A stretch of DNA of 64,000 nucleotides from Lutimonas zeaxanthinifaciens (GTDB taxonomy: Bacteria > Bacteroidota > Bacteroidia > Flavobacteriales > Flavobacteriaceae). The stretch is from assembly GCF_030503675.1 (NCBI RefSeq), contig NZ_CP129964.1:2604001-2668000 (forward strand), given 5' to 3'. This document shows positions 56,801-64,000 of the stretch, one piece after another. A program made the translations under genes and the position numbers. Positions within the stretch are counted from its first letter, which is position 1. Each line of letters begins with the position of its first letter. Below the pieces are notes generated by a model, which was not told where the DNA came from, did no database searches, and saw only the letters and a program-made list of their open reading frames with translations.

Positions 56801-57648
56801 TCTACATGCTCTTTTTCAAGGATAGTATCCCTGTCAAGTACGATCTCATTTCTTTCAATTGAAACTACCTCTCCGGTATCTTCATCCACAAAATCCTCGA
56901 ACCAGGTCTTTAAAACTCTGGCTGCAAGTTTTCTGCCAAGGACTTTTTTAAGTCCGCTTTTTGATACTTTAACCTCTTCTGCAAGGTCAAAGATTTCCAG
57001 TATGTCTTTATCTCTCTCAAAACCGATGGCTCTGAATAAAGTTGTTACCGGTAATTTTTTCTTTCGGTCAATATAGGCAAACATCACCTGGTTGATATCC
57101 GTAGCGAATTCAATCCAAGATCCTTTAAAAGGAATTACCCTTGCCGAATATAATTTAGTTCCATTTGCGTGGAATGATTGTCCGAAGAACACACCAGGTG
57201 AACGGTGCAACTGGGATACGACAACTCTTTCCGCTCCGTTAATAACGAAGGTTCCACTATGTGTCATATAAGGAATTACTCCCAGGTATACGTCCTGAAC
57301 GATCGTTTCAAAATCTTCGTGCTCCGGATCAGTACAATATAGTTTTAAACGAGCTTTAAGAGGTACACTGTAAGTCAATCCTCTTTCGATACACTCTTGA
57401 ATGGAATATCTTGGCGGATCAACAAAGTAATCCAGGAATTCTAAAACAAAATTATTTCTGGTATCGGTGATTGGGAAGTTTTCCATGAAAGTTTTGTACA
57501 AACCTTCGTCACTTCTCTCATCAGATTTGGTCTCTAATTGAAAAAAATCCTGGAAAGATTTAATTTGAATATCTAGGAAATCAGGATATTCGGTAATCAA
57601 TTTAGCTGATGCAAAGTTTACTCTTTGGGTTTTTTGTTTCGTTGCCAA
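53833..57648 (-). CDS. rpoB: DNA-directed RNA polymerase subunit beta
   Basis: 1271 residues with the expected blocks: the rifampicin region ([32 protein letters not shown] split over the text), [10 protein letters not shown], and the C-terminal [26 protein letters not shown]. Catalytic subunit with rpoC. It is preceded by a stable hairpin in the rplL-rpoB gap (57697-57735). Confidence 0.99.
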   Translation of the reverse strand: MATKQKTQRVNFASAKLITEYPDFLDIQIKSFQDFFQLETKSDERSDEGLYKTFMENFPITDTRNNFVLEFLDYFVDPPRYSIQECIERGLTYSVPLKARLKLYCTDPEHEDFETIVQDVYLGVIPYMTHSGTFVINGAERVVVSQLHRSPGVFFGQSFHANGTKLYSARVIPFKGSWIEFATDINQVMFAYIDRKKKLPVTTLFRAIGFERDKDILEIFDLAEEVKVSKSGLKKVLGRKLAARVLKTWFEDFVDEDTGEVVSIERNEIVLDRDTILEKEHVEEIIESGAKTILLHKLDNEAGDYAIIHNTLQKDPTNSEKEAVEHIYRQLRNAEPPDYETAKGIINKLFFSEQRYNLGEVGRYRMNKKLGLDVDIEQKVLTKEDIITIVKNLINLVNSKAEVDDIDHLSNRRVRTVGEQLAGQFGVGLSRMARTIRERMNVRDNEVFTPIDLINAKTLSSVINSFFGTNQLSQFMDQTNPLAEITHKRRLSALGPGGLSRERAGFEVRDVHFTHYGRLCPIETPEGPNIGLISSLAVYAKVNNLGFIETPYRNVNEGKVDVTEKPIYLSAEEEEGRKIAQSNLDLDDKGNIVLEKVVARLDGDFPVVTSDEVNYMDVSPNQISSISASLIPFLEHDDANRALMGSNMMRQAVPLMRPESPIVGTGLERRVAEDSRILINAEGSGEVIYVDSDKIEIRYERTDNDRIVSFDSDVKTYELIKFRKTNQGTSINLHPIVSRGDKVVKGQVLCEGYATEKGELALGRNMKVAFMPWKGYNFEDAIVISEKVVREDIFTSIHIDEYALDVRDTKLGAEELTADIPNVSEEATKDLDENGMIRIGAEIKPGDILIGKITPKGESDPTPEEKLLRAIFGDNAGDVKDASLKASPSLRGVVIDKKLFQRAIKDKAKRVKDKEEVNSLEVEFSVEYDKLRNVLLDKLFGLINGKTSQGVQNDLGEEILPKGKKFTLKMLNSVTDFEHLTKGVWTTDKDLNDLVNRLIHNYKIKLSDLQGSLRRKKFAVTVGDELPKGIIKLAKIYVAKKRKLKVGDKMAGRHGNKGIVARIVRQEDMPFLEDGTPVDIVLNPLGVPSRMNIGQIYETVLGWAGQNLGEKYATPIFDGANIDEITELTRKAGIPDFGHTYLYDGGTGERFDQPATVGVIYIIKLGHMIEDKMHARSIGPYSLITQQPLGGKAQFGGQRFGEMEVWALEAYGASSTLREILTVKSDDVLGRAKTYEAIVKGDRMPEPGLPESFNVLMHELKGLGLDLKLEE

Positions 57649-57696
57649 TGGAGAAAAATTTAAATTAAATTATAAGAACGAATATATATGCAAAAT

Positions 57697-57735
57697 GGTT
57701 TAGGTCTAAGCGGTTTTACCCCAAAGACCTAAACC
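57697..57735 (-). promoter_or_regulatory. Hairpin in the rplL-rpoB intergenic region, candidate attenuator/processing site
   Basis: Perfect 11-base stem (57697-57707 with 57725-57735) with a 17-base loop, between rplL and rpoB. There is no long T-run after it, so it is not a full terminator. In E. coli this gap holds a partial terminator and an RNase III site; by position this may have the same role. Confidence 0.5.
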
Positions 57736-57759
57736 TCAAATGTTTAGCGGTTGAGCTGC

Positions 57760-58134
57760 TTACTTAAGCTCAACTTCAGCTCCAGCTTCCTCTAAAGACT
57801 TTTTAAGACCTTCCGCCTCGTCTTTAGAAATACCTTCTTTGATAGGTGCTGGGGCACTATCAACGATTCCTTTAGCTTCTTTTAAGCCTAAACCAGTTAA
57901 TTCCTTAACCAATTTAACTACAGCCAATTTAGATCCACCTGCAGCTTTAAGGATAACATCAAATTCTGATTTCTCCTCAGCAGCAGCTTCACCACCACCT
58001 GCAGGACCTGCTACTGCTACTGCAGCGGCTGCCGGCTCAATACCATATTCTTCTTTTAAAATATTTGCCAATTCATTAACTTCCTTTACTGTTAAGTTAA
58101 CCAACTGTTCTGCGAAATCTTTTAACTCTGCCAT
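57760..58134 (-). CDS. rplL: 50S ribosomal protein L7/L12
   Basis: 124 residues with an N-terminal dimerisation part, an Ala/Gly-rich hinge ([18 protein letters not shown]) and the C-terminal domain [31 protein letters not shown]. It binds L10 and recruits translational GTPases. Confidence 0.98.
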   Translation of the reverse strand: MAELKDFAEQLVNLTVKEVNELANILKEEYGIEPAAAAVAVAGPAGGGEAAAEEKSEFDVILKAAGGSKLAVVKLVKELTGLGLKEAKGIVDSAPAPIKEGISKDEAEGLKKSLEEAGAEVELK

Positions 58135-58175
58135 TTTTCTACTGTTTAAATTTTATTATTTAGTTTATTAGTGTG

Positions 58176-58694
58176 TTATTCTTTTTCTGATAAAGTTTGA
58201 AGTATACCGTGAATTTTACCTCCACCTGACTGAAGTGCTGAAATAACATTCTTAGCAGGTGATTGTAACAATCCGATAATATCTCCTATCAATTCTTCTT
58301 TAGATTTGATGTTAACTAGGTTGTCAAGTTGATCATCACCAACATATACAGCCTCTTCAACATAAGCGCCTTTTAAAATTGGTTTATCTTTTCCTTTACG
58401 GAAAGCTTTGATCACCTTAGCCGGTGCATTACCGGTTTCTGCCAACATCAAAGATGTATTACCTTTAAGTACTTCCGGTAACTCTCCAAAATCCTTATCA
58501 CTGGTTTCCATTGCTTTTGAAAGCAATGTATTTTTAACAACCGCCAGTTTTACGTTTGCTTTAAAACAAGCTCTACGCAAATCAGACGTATCAGAGGCAT
58601 TCAATCCTGAGATATCAGCCAAATAGATTACTGGGTTATCAGCTAACTTGCCAGTTAAATCTTGTATTACTTGCGATTTTTCTTCTCTAGTCAT
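58176..58694 (-). CDS. rplJ: 50S ribosomal protein L10
   Basis: 172 residues; opening MTREEKSQVIQDLTGKLADNPV and the later LAVVKNTLLSKAM and AETGNAPAKVIKAFRK are typical. Stalk base for L7/L12. The gap to the upstream rplA gene is only 19 bases, so the long L10-binding leader of E. coli is absent here. Confidence 0.97.
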   Translation of the reverse strand: MTREEKSQVIQDLTGKLADNPVIYLADISGLNASDTSDLRRACFKANVKLAVVKNTLLSKAMETSDKDFGELPEVLKGNTSLMLAETGNAPAKVIKAFRKGKDKPILKGAYVEEAVYVGDDQLDNLVNIKSKEELIGDIIGLLQSPAKNVISALQSGGGKIHGILQTLSEKE

Positions 58695-58713
58695 AATTCA
58701 AAAATTTACGGCA

Positions 58714-59403
58714 TTAAACTGTTTTAGTGTCTATTTCAACTCCAGGGCTCATCGTACTAGACAAGAAAATACTCTTGATATATGTACCCTTTACAGTTGA
58801 CGGCTTCAATTTTACAAGAGTTCTGATCAATTCACTTGCATTTTCGGCAATCTTATCAGCTTCAAAAGAAACCTTCCCGATTGATGCATGAACAATACCA
58901 GTTTTATCTACTTTAAAATCAATTTTACCACCTTTAACGTCTTTGACTGCTTTTGCAACATCCATAGTAACCGTACCGGTCTTTGGGTTTGGCATCAAAC
59001 CTCTCGGGCCTAATATTCTACCTAAAGGACCTAATTTACCCATTACACTAGGCATGGTTACAATAACATCAACATCTGTCCATCCTCCTTTAATTTTCTG
59101 AAGGTATTCATCCAGACCTACGTAATCAGCACCGGCTTCCTTTGCCTCAGCTTCTTTGTCAGGGGTTACCAATGCCAAAACCTTAACATCTTTTCCTGTA
59201 CCATTTGGAAGTGTTACAACACCTCTAACCATTTGGTTTGCTTTACGCGGATCTACACCCAAACGCACTGCAAGGTCTACACTTGCATTAAAATTTACGT
59301 TTGTAATTTCCTTAACCAGAGAGGAAGCTGCCAATACATCATGTGATACATTAGCATCTACTTTAGCTCTAGCTTCTTTTTGCTTCTTTGTTAGTCTTGC
59401 CAT
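58714..59403 (-). CDS. rplA: 50S ribosomal protein L1
   Basis: 229 residues. The motifs [27 protein letters not shown] and the C-terminal strand pattern of L1 are present. It forms the mobile L1 stalk and in many bacteria represses its own rplK-rplA mRNA. Confidence 0.98.
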   Translation of the reverse strand: MARLTKKQKEARAKVDANVSHDVLAASSLVKEITNVNFNASVDLAVRLGVDPRKANQMVRGVVTLPNGTGKDVKVLALVTPDKEAEAKEAGADYVGLDEYLQKIKGGWTDVDVIVTMPSVMGKLGPLGRILGPRGLMPNPKTGTVTMDVAKAVKDVKGGKIDFKVDKTGIVHASIGKVSFEADKIAENASELIRTLVKLKPSTVKGTYIKSIFLSSTMSPGVEIDTKTV

Positions 59404-59407
59404 TTTC

Positions 59408-59854
59408 TTATGCTGTTTTAACTGGAGCCGTTCCTTTTACTCGAATTCCCATAGATCTGGCTGTCCCTGCAATCATCAACATCGCTGATTCTACTTGAAA
59501 TGCATTTAAATCCTGCATTTTGTCCTCAGCAATTGTACGAATTTGATCCCAAGTCACAGATGCTACTCTCTTACGGTTAGGTTCTCCAGAACCTTTTTTT
59601 ACTTTAGCTGCCTCTAACAATTGAACTGCTGCTGGCGGAGTCTTAACTACAAAATCAAAAGATTTATCCTTGTAAACATTAATTACAACCGGTAAAACTT
59701 TTCCTGCTTTGTCTTGAGTTCTGGCATTAAACTGCTTACAGAACTCCATGATGTTAACTCCGGCGGCACCCAATGCCGGTCCTACTGGTGGTGACGGATT
59801 GGCTGCACCTCCTCGAACCTGCAATTTTACTACCTTACTAACTTCTTTTGCCAT
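59408..59854 (-). CDS. rplK: 50S ribosomal protein L11
   Basis: 148 residues; [22 protein letters not shown] and [13 protein letters not shown] are family signatures. Binds the GTPase centre of 23S rRNA. It is 67 bases downstream of nusG, with a stable hairpin in that gap (59875-59903), and 4 bases before rplA. Confidence 0.98.
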   Translation of the reverse strand: MAKEVSKVVKLQVRGGAANPSPPVGPALGAAGVNIMEFCKQFNARTQDKAGKVLPVVINVYKDKSFDFVVKTPPAAVQLLEAAKVKKGSGEPNRKRVASVTWDQIRTIAEDKMQDLNAFQVESAMLMIAGTARSMGIRVKGTAPVKTA

Positions 59855-59874
59855 CGTTTTAACTTTAATTAATA

Positions 59875-59903
59875 AAATACATTAAGTGGAAGCTAATGTA
59901 TTT
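59875..59903 (-). promoter_or_regulatory. Hairpin in the nusG-rplK gap
   Basis: Perfect 10-base stem (59875-59884 with 59894-59903) with a 9-base loop, 20 bases before the rplK start. Possible site of L1-mediated control or a weak attenuator; assignment is by position only. Confidence 0.4.
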
Positions 59904-59921
59904 ACATAATACCCGTAACAT

Positions 59922-60482
59922 TTATGAAATTTTTTCAACTTGCATATAGTTAAGTTCCAATGGTGTCTTACGACCAAAGATCTTTACCATAACCTCAAGT
60001 TTACGCTTTTCCTCATTTATTTTTTCGATCGTACCATCAAATCCATTGAATGGCCCATCGATAACTTTCACTGTTTCACCAATAATAAAAGGTATGGCAA
60101 CATTTTCGTTCTGTACAGCCAAATCATCTACCGTACCTAACATTCTGTTGACTTCTGATTTTCTCAATGGAACCGGATCCCCTCCTTTGGTTTCACCTAA
60201 GAAACCAATTACACCTGTTACAGATTTGATCACGTGTGGAACTTCCCCGCTTAAATTTGCCTCAACCATAATATATCCCGGAAAGTAGACCTTTTCTTTA
60301 TGGTATTTCTTACCATTTCTGATCTGGATCACTTTTTCTGTAGGCACTAAAACCTGACTGACAAAATCCGATAACCCCAATCGAGCAATTTCATTCTCGA
60401 TATAGGTTTTTACCTTATTTTCCTGTCCGCCGATAGCCCTAACAGCATACCATTTCATTACAGTTGAATCAGACATATTCAT
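59922..60482 (-). CDS. nusG: Transcription termination/antitermination protein NusG
   Basis: 186 residues. N-terminal NGN domain (KWYAVRAIGGQENKVKTYIENE) and C-terminal KOW domain (GETVKVIDGPFNGFDGTIEKIN). Couples RNA polymerase with Rho or the ribosome. A second ATG two codons in (60476) is an alternative start. It follows secE by 3 bases. Confidence 0.97.
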   Translation of the reverse strand: MNMSDSTVMKWYAVRAIGGQENKVKTYIENEIARLGLSDFVSQVLVPTEKVIQIRNGKKYHKEKVYFPGYIMVEANLSGEVPHVIKSVTGVIGFLGETKGGDPVPLRKSEVNRMLGTVDDLAVQNENVAIPFIIGETVKVIDGPFNGFDGTIEKINEEKRKLEVMVKIFGRKTPLELNYMQVEKIS

Positions 60483-60485
60483 CTT

Positions 60486-60677
60486 TTAATTAAAAATATT
60501 GAAAAAATTTTCCAAGACCATTTGAAAGAACTTGTCAACTAGGAATACAGCAATGGCAAATATCACCGTAAACACTGCAACCAAAACGGTATTCTTTTGA
60601 GCTTCGTTCCTTGGCATCCATGAAACGTTATGCTGCAACTCCTCAAATGATTCCTTAATGTAATTTACTATACCCAT
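60486..60677 (-). CDS. secE: Preprotein translocase subunit SecE
   Basis: 63 residues: an amphipathic helix (INYIKESFEELQHNVSWMPRNEA, split here from MGIVN) and one membrane helix at about 32-56, the minimal SecE layout. Stabilises SecY. Sits between tRNA-Trp and nusG, the usual bacterial order. Confidence 0.95.
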   Translation of the reverse strand: MGIVNYIKESFEELQHNVSWMPRNEAQKNTVLVAVFTVIFAIAVFLVDKFFQMVLENFFNIFN

Positions 60678-60693
60678 TATTATCCTTTTTACG

Positions 60694-60766
60694 CACGGGT
60701 GGAGAGGCTCGAACTCCCGACACCTGGTTTTGGAGACCAGTGCTCTACCAACTGAGCTACACCCGT
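60694..60766 (-). tRNA. tRNA-Trp (anticodon CCA)
   Basis: Cloverleaf readable by eye: acceptor stem ACGGGTG/CACCCGT, anticodon stem CTGGT/ACCAG with 7-base loop CTCCAAA (anticodon CCA), T-arm GTTCGAG and discriminator G. No encoded CCA. Lies between tuf and secE. Confidence 0.97.
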
Positions 60767-60860
60767 ATGGATAGAAAACAACGCATCTTCATACATTGTT
60801 TGTCTCCCTTGTTTTTAGTAAGTTTTATTGAAAAAAAACATACTTTTTAAAAAGAATACA

Positions 60861-60884
60861 AGGCGCTTCTGTAAAGAAGCACCT
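60861..60884 (-). terminator. Weak terminator-like hairpin after tuf
   Basis: 9-pair stem (60861-60869 with 60876-60884, one G-T pair), loop of 6, followed on the minus strand by TGTATTCTTTTT, 39 bases past the tuf stop. Probably partial, since tRNA-Trp-secE-nusG follow. Confidence 0.5.
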
Positions 60885-60923
60885 GATATTCTAATCTTAT
60901 ATTTCAACTGAATTTGATTATAA

Positions 60924-62111
60924 TTAATCAAGGATTTCAGTTACCTGACCAGCTCCAACTGTTCTACCACCTTCACGGATAGCGAAACGAAGACCGATGT
61001 TCAAGGCAATTGGCTGAATCAAATCAACTGTAATAGTTAAGTTATCTCCAGGCATTACCATCTCAACACCTTCAGGTAAGTTAATAGTTCCTGTAACGTC
61101 TGTCGTTCTTACATAGAACTGAGGACGATAGTTTTTGTGGAATGGAGTGTGACGACCACCTTCTTCTTTCTTCAAGATATAAACCTCAGCTTTAAATTTC
61201 GCGTGTGGAGTAATTGAACCTGGCTTACAGATTACCATACCTCTTTTGATTTCGTTTTTATCAATACCTCTTAATAAGATACCAACGTTATCTCCAGCTT
61301 CACCTCTATCCAAAATCTTACGGAACATCTCAACACCAGTAATTGTAGAAGTCAATTTCTCTGCACCCATACCGATGATATCAACAGCGTCACCCGTGTT
61401 GGCAACACCAAGTTCGATACGACCTGTAGCAACAGTACCACGACCTGTAATTGAGAATACATCTTCAACAGGCATTAAGAAATCCTTATCAACGTCTCTT
61501 TTTGGTATTTCAATCCAGCTATCAACAGCATCCATCAACTCAACAACTGTATCAACCCATTTTGCTTCACCGTTAAGTGCTCCAAGAGCTGAACCTTGAA
61601 TTACAGGACCATTATCTCCGTCATACTCGTAGAAAGAAAGAAGATCTCTTACTTCCATTTCAACCAATTCTAGTAATTCTTCATCGTCAACCATGTCCAC
61701 TTTGTTCATGAAAACAACAATTCTAGGAATACCTACCTGACGTCCTAAAAGAATGTGTTCTCTAGTTTGTGGCATTGGACCATCAGTTGCAGCAACAACC
61801 AAGATAGCACCGTCCATCTGAGCAGCACCCGTTACCATGTTCTTAACGTAATCCGCGTGACCTGGACAGTCAACGTGTGCGTAATGACGGTTAGCAGTGG
61901 CGTACTCTACGTGCGCAGTGTTAATTGTTATACCTCTTTCTTTTTCTTCAGGAGCATTATCGATCTGATCGAAATCCTTCACTTCAGAAAGTCCTTTATC
62001 TGCCAACACTTTTGTAATGGCAGCAGTCAAAGTAGTTTTACCGTGGTCAACGTGTCCAATAGTACCAATATTTAAATGGGGCTTTGAACGATCAAAAGTT
62101 TCTTTTGCCAT
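60924..62111 (-). CDS. tuf: Elongation factor Tu
   Basis: 395 residues. G1 GHVDHGKT (19-26), switch II DCPGH (81-85), NKVD and the GSAL motif are intact, as are domains II and III. Delivers aminoacyl-tRNA to the ribosome. Flanked by tRNA genes on both sides. Confidence 0.99.
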   Translation of the reverse strand: MAKETFDRSKPHLNIGTIGHVDHGKTTLTAAITKVLADKGLSEVKDFDQIDNAPEEKERGITINTAHVEYATANRHYAHVDCPGHADYVKNMVTGAAQMDGAILVVAATDGPMPQTREHILLGRQVGIPRIVVFMNKVDMVDDEELLELVEMEVRDLLSFYEYDGDNGPVIQGSALGALNGEAKWVDTVVELMDAVDSWIEIPKRDVDKDFLMPVEDVFSITGRGTVATGRIELGVANTGDAVDIIGMGAEKLTSTITGVEMFRKILDRGEAGDNVGILLRGIDKNEIKRGMVICKPGSITPHAKFKAEVYILKKEEGGRHTPFHKNYRPQFYVRTTDVTGTINLPEGVEMVMPGDNLTITVDLIQPIALNIGLRFAIREGGRTVGAGQVTEILD

Positions 62112-62179
62112 GATTGTTAAATTTTAATCTTAGTTATATATATATTCGTGTTTAATTCTAATTTGAAGCATCTTCATTG

Positions 62180-62251
62180 AGCCAATGACGGGATTTGAAC
62201 CCGTGACCTCTTCCTTACCAAGGAAACGCTCTACCCCTGAGCTACACCGGC
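62180..62251 (-). tRNA. tRNA-Thr (anticodon GGT)
   Basis: Acceptor GCCGGTG paired with CATTGGC, anticodon arm TTTCC-TTGGTAA-GGAAG (anticodon GGT), T-arm GTTCAAA. 68 bases upstream of the tuf start. Confidence 0.96.
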
Positions 62252-62365
62252 TTAGTTAATTTTAAAAACCGGACTCCTTTTCATTGTATCTGTGCTCAAG
62301 TACAAAATCACCTGGAACAGGTTTTAATTATTTCATACTCACCTGTAAAGTGAGTTGAAAAATAG

Positions 62366-62438
62366 AGCGGGAGACCGGGCTCGAACCGGCGACAATCAGC
62401 TTGGAAGGCTGAAGCTCTACCAACTGAGCTACTCCCGC
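62366..62438 (-). tRNA. tRNA-Gly (anticodon TCC)
   Basis: Acceptor GCGGGAG/CTCCCGC, anticodon arm TCAGC-CTTCCAA-GCTGA (anticodon TCC), T-arm GTTCGAG. Confidence 0.96.
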
Positions 62439-62467
62439 TTGAATTTTTTTTACCTAAAACAAACTTG

Positions 62468-62548
62468 TGGGGAGAGCAGGATTCGAACCTGCGAAGGTTT
62501 CCCAACAGAGTTACAGTCTGTCCTCGTTGGCCGCTTGAGTATCTCCCC
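62468..62548 (-). tRNA. tRNA-Tyr (anticodon GTA)
   Basis: 81 bases with the long variable arm of class II tRNAs; anticodon arm ACAGA-CTGTAAC-TCTGT (anticodon GTA), acceptor GGGGAGA/TCTCCCC and discriminator A. Confidence 0.96.
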
Positions 62549-62579
62549 TCAATATTTTTCTATTTTTTTCAAAGACCTG

Positions 62580-62653
62580 AGCCGATGGAGGGACTCGAAC
62601 CCACGACCTGCTGATTACAAATCAGCTGCTCTAGCCAGCTGAGCTACATCGGC
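62580..62653 (-). tRNA. tRNA-Thr (anticodon TGT)
   Basis: Acceptor GCCGATG/CATCGGC, anticodon arm GCTGA-TTTGTAA-TCAGC (anticodon TGT), T-arm GTTCGAG. First tRNA of the cluster in transcription order. Confidence 0.96.
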
Positions 62654-62718
62654 TTTTTTACTTAAAAATTCCTTCTTATTTCATCCAAAAACAATTTGAA
62701 TTATTAGGAATCCTATAT

Positions 62719-62749
62719 AAAAAAACAAACCGCTTTTTCTAACGGTTTG
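62719..62749 (-). terminator. Rho-independent terminator of xerC-hpf
   Basis: 7-base stem CAAACCG/CGGTTTG (62726-62732 with 62743-62749), 10-base loop, followed by TTTTTTT on the minus strand; 59 bases past the hpf stop. Confidence 0.8.
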
Positions 62750-62807
62750 CAAATGTAAAAAGTTTTATCAGTTCTGCAAAACTTTTTGACTATATTTTTA
62801 AAATAAT

Positions 62808-63104
62808 TTATGCTCGTAATTTCTCTTTCCTTTTAACTAATTGTCTCTTAACAGAATCAACGGCGAGGCTGACTCCTTCTTCAAATGTCTTTGACTGTTT
62901 TTTTGCAACCACATCCACGCCCGGAAGGTTGATTCTTATATCCACGATTTTATTTTCCTTTTCACTGGTACTTTGAACTTTGAGATAGACCTCGGCATCT
63001 ATAATATGATCGTGGAATTTCTCCAGGTTATTAACTTTCTTTTCGATGAAATTGACTAAATCATTACTAATGTTAAAATTTACAGACTGAACAGATACTT
63101 TCAT
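62808..63104 (-). CDS. hpf: Ribosome hibernation-promoting factor, short HPF/RaiA type
   Basis: 98 residues; FNISNDLVNFIEKKVNNLEKF and the VDIRINLPGVDVVAKKQSKTFEEGV region follow the S30AE/HPF family. Short form, lacking the C-terminal dimerisation domain of long HPF. Binds the 30S decoding region in stationary phase. It starts 3 bases after the recombinase gene. Confidence 0.9.
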   Translation of the reverse strand: MKVSVQSVNFNISNDLVNFIEKKVNNLEKFHDHIIDAEVYLKVQSTSEKENKIVDIRINLPGVDVVAKKQSKTFEEGVSLAVDSVKRQLVKRKEKLRA

Positions 63105-63107
63105 AAG

Positions 63108-63998
63108 TTAATAGTTTTTATTGCTCCTTGGATGAGCTCGATTATACATCACTTTCAAATCCTTCAGATTACTATGGGTGTATACCTGTGTGGAAGCGAG
63201 GCTGGAGTGTCCAAGCAATTCCTTTACGGAATTCAAATCAGCACCTTCGCTTAACAACAGGGTTGCAAATGAATGTCTAACTATATGAGGGCTCTTTTTA
63301 ACTTTTACGGATACCCTTCCAAAATAATTATTGACAATTCTGTACACCAGGGTTGGATATATTTCTTCGCCTTTTTTAGTTAAAAAAAAAGAATCAGATT
63401 TCACCTCCAAACCTTCTCTTAGCACTCTGTATTTCTTTATAGTGTTCGTTACTGAATTCAATAACGGTAACTGTCTTTCTTTATTTCTCTTCCCAACAAC
63501 TTTGACAAGATTTTGAGATAAATCAATCGAGCCCTCTTTAAGCCCGATCAACTCCGCCCTTCTTATCCCCGTTGTATATAGGAGTTCAATAATCAACTTA
63601 TCTCTAACTTGTTCAAAACCTTCCGCATTTTCAAAAAAATCAAGTACCTCATTGATTTCCTTTTCAGAAAAAGGAAGGTTTACTCTTTTTTCTACTTTAA
63701 GAGACTGATGCTTCCTTAGCGGATGATCTTCAATTTGCTTTGATTTCAGAAGATAATTGTAATAAGATCTCAAAGAACTTACCTTTCGGTTTATTGATCT
63801 GTTTGAAATACCTGCTTCAACCAGAAATACGATCCAACTTCGAATTAAGGAATAAGAGACCTCAGAAATCTCATTTAATTGAAATTCTTTTTGACAGAAC
63901 TCTTGAAAAGAGATCAGGTCTTTTTTATATGCCGTAATTGTATATGGAGAATATTTTCTTTCGCAATCCAGATAAGTTATAAAATGAGTTATACTCAA
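63108..63998 (-). CDS. Tyrosine recombinase XerC-like (start uncertain, near window edge)
   Basis: 296 residues as read from a TTG at 63998, two bases from the right edge. Catalytic residues are all present: Arg146 (GIRRAE), Lys170, His238 and Arg241 (PHIVRHSFAT), His264 (LLGHSS) and Tyr273 (VYTHSNL). The N-terminal SAM-like DNA-binding domain is complete (RKYSPYTITAYKKDL). The length matches XerC/D; XerC is more likely by the general wording, but I leave the symbol open. If the true start is an ATG, it lies outside the window. Resolves chromosome dimers at dif. Confidence 0.85.
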   Translation of the reverse strand: MSITHFITYLDCERKYSPYTITAYKKDLISFQEFCQKEFQLNEISEVSYSLIRSWIVFLVEAGISNRSINRKVSSLRSYYNYLLKSKQIEDHPLRKHQSLKVEKRVNLPFSEKEINEVLDFFENAEGFEQVRDKLIIELLYTTGIRRAELIGLKEGSIDLSQNLVKVVGKRNKERQLPLLNSVTNTIKKYRVLREGLEVKSDSFFLTKKGEEIYPTLVYRIVNNYFGRVSVKVKKSPHIVRHSFATLLLSEGADLNSVKELLGHSSLASTQVYTHSNLKDLKVMYNRAHPRSNKNY

Positions 63999-64000
63999 AA

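Noticed and set aside
58695-58713. L10-L7/L12 autoregulatory leader before rplJ as in E. coli
   Set aside because: Only 19 bases separate rplA and rplJ, too few for the known leader structure.
62308-62642. Open frames on both strands across the tRNA cluster (for example reading RDSNPRPADYKSAA or SSSVGRASAFQADCRR)
   Set aside because: These are the well-known false proteins produced by translating tRNA genes or their complements; the DNA folds into clear tRNAs.
62750-62757. TACATTTG on the minus strand as promoter of the tRNA-tuf operon
   Set aside because: It matches the -7 consensus but is directly followed by the terminator hairpin of xerC-hpf, so a transcript from it would terminate at once; more likely chance.

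Overview
The window reads as a chromosomal segment of a low-GC member of the Bacteroidota, almost certainly class Flavobacteriia. The main evidence is the complete gldK-gldL-gldM-gldN locus (gliding motility / type IX secretion), many Bacteroidota-type -7 promoter elements (TAnnTTTG), start codons without Shine-Dalgarno sequences, several TTG starts, and family-typical genes (DUF5522, DUF3467, the LptE-TPR-SecG block). I see no rRNA, IS element, prophage, CRISPR array or integron; this is ordinary chromosome with a few accessory-looking stretches.

Layout, left to right. 1-1906: a YgiQ-type radical SAM gene cut by the left edge. 1936-8547: a six-gene minus-strand operon encoding a LolA-like periplasmic protein, two FtsX-type permeases, a LolD/MacB-type ATPase, an outer-membrane beta-barrel and a membrane-anchored M20 (PM20D1-like) peptidase. 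It looks like a trans-envelope lipid or lipoprotein export system and is the best candidate here for an undescribed system. 8674-13905: a run of secreted proteins (esterase, TolB-like propeller, OB-fold lipoprotein, a methyltransferase, a protein of tandem 12-residue repeats, a START-like protein). 14214-18025: two S1-family sulfatases around a TetR regulator with a candidate operator. 18243-24981: a Spy-like protein, glucosaminidase-LysM lipoprotein, ACC deaminase/D-cysteine desulfhydrase-like enzyme, DUF5522, DUF4136, ABC-F ATPase, DUF983 and an FAD oxidoreductase.

25122-33657 is a recognisable flavobacterial block: gldN, gldM, gldL and gldK, a ureohydrolase-fold protein with degraded metal motifs, and topA. 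Divergent from it, 33882-40492 runs on the plus strand: miaB, a sigma-54-type activator, lptE-like, a TPR-like protein, secG, groES and groEL. Next come DUF962 and DUF2461 proteins and a large secreted protein of unknown function.

43748-49077 is a biotin operon (bioF-bioD-bioA-ketosynthase-bioB in transcription order) with an unusual built-in ketosynthase. Upstream on the same strand is the large transcription/translation locus: tRNA-Thr(TGT), tRNA-Tyr, tRNA-Gly, tRNA-Thr(GGT), tuf, tRNA-Trp, secE, nusG, rplK, rplA, rplJ, rplL, rpoB, rpoC and DUF3467. The four tRNAs before tuf have the same order and anticodons as the E. coli thrU-tyrU-glyT-thrT-tufB operon. The right edge holds hpf and a XerC-type recombinase.

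All functions are from motif recognition by eye; no database search was run.
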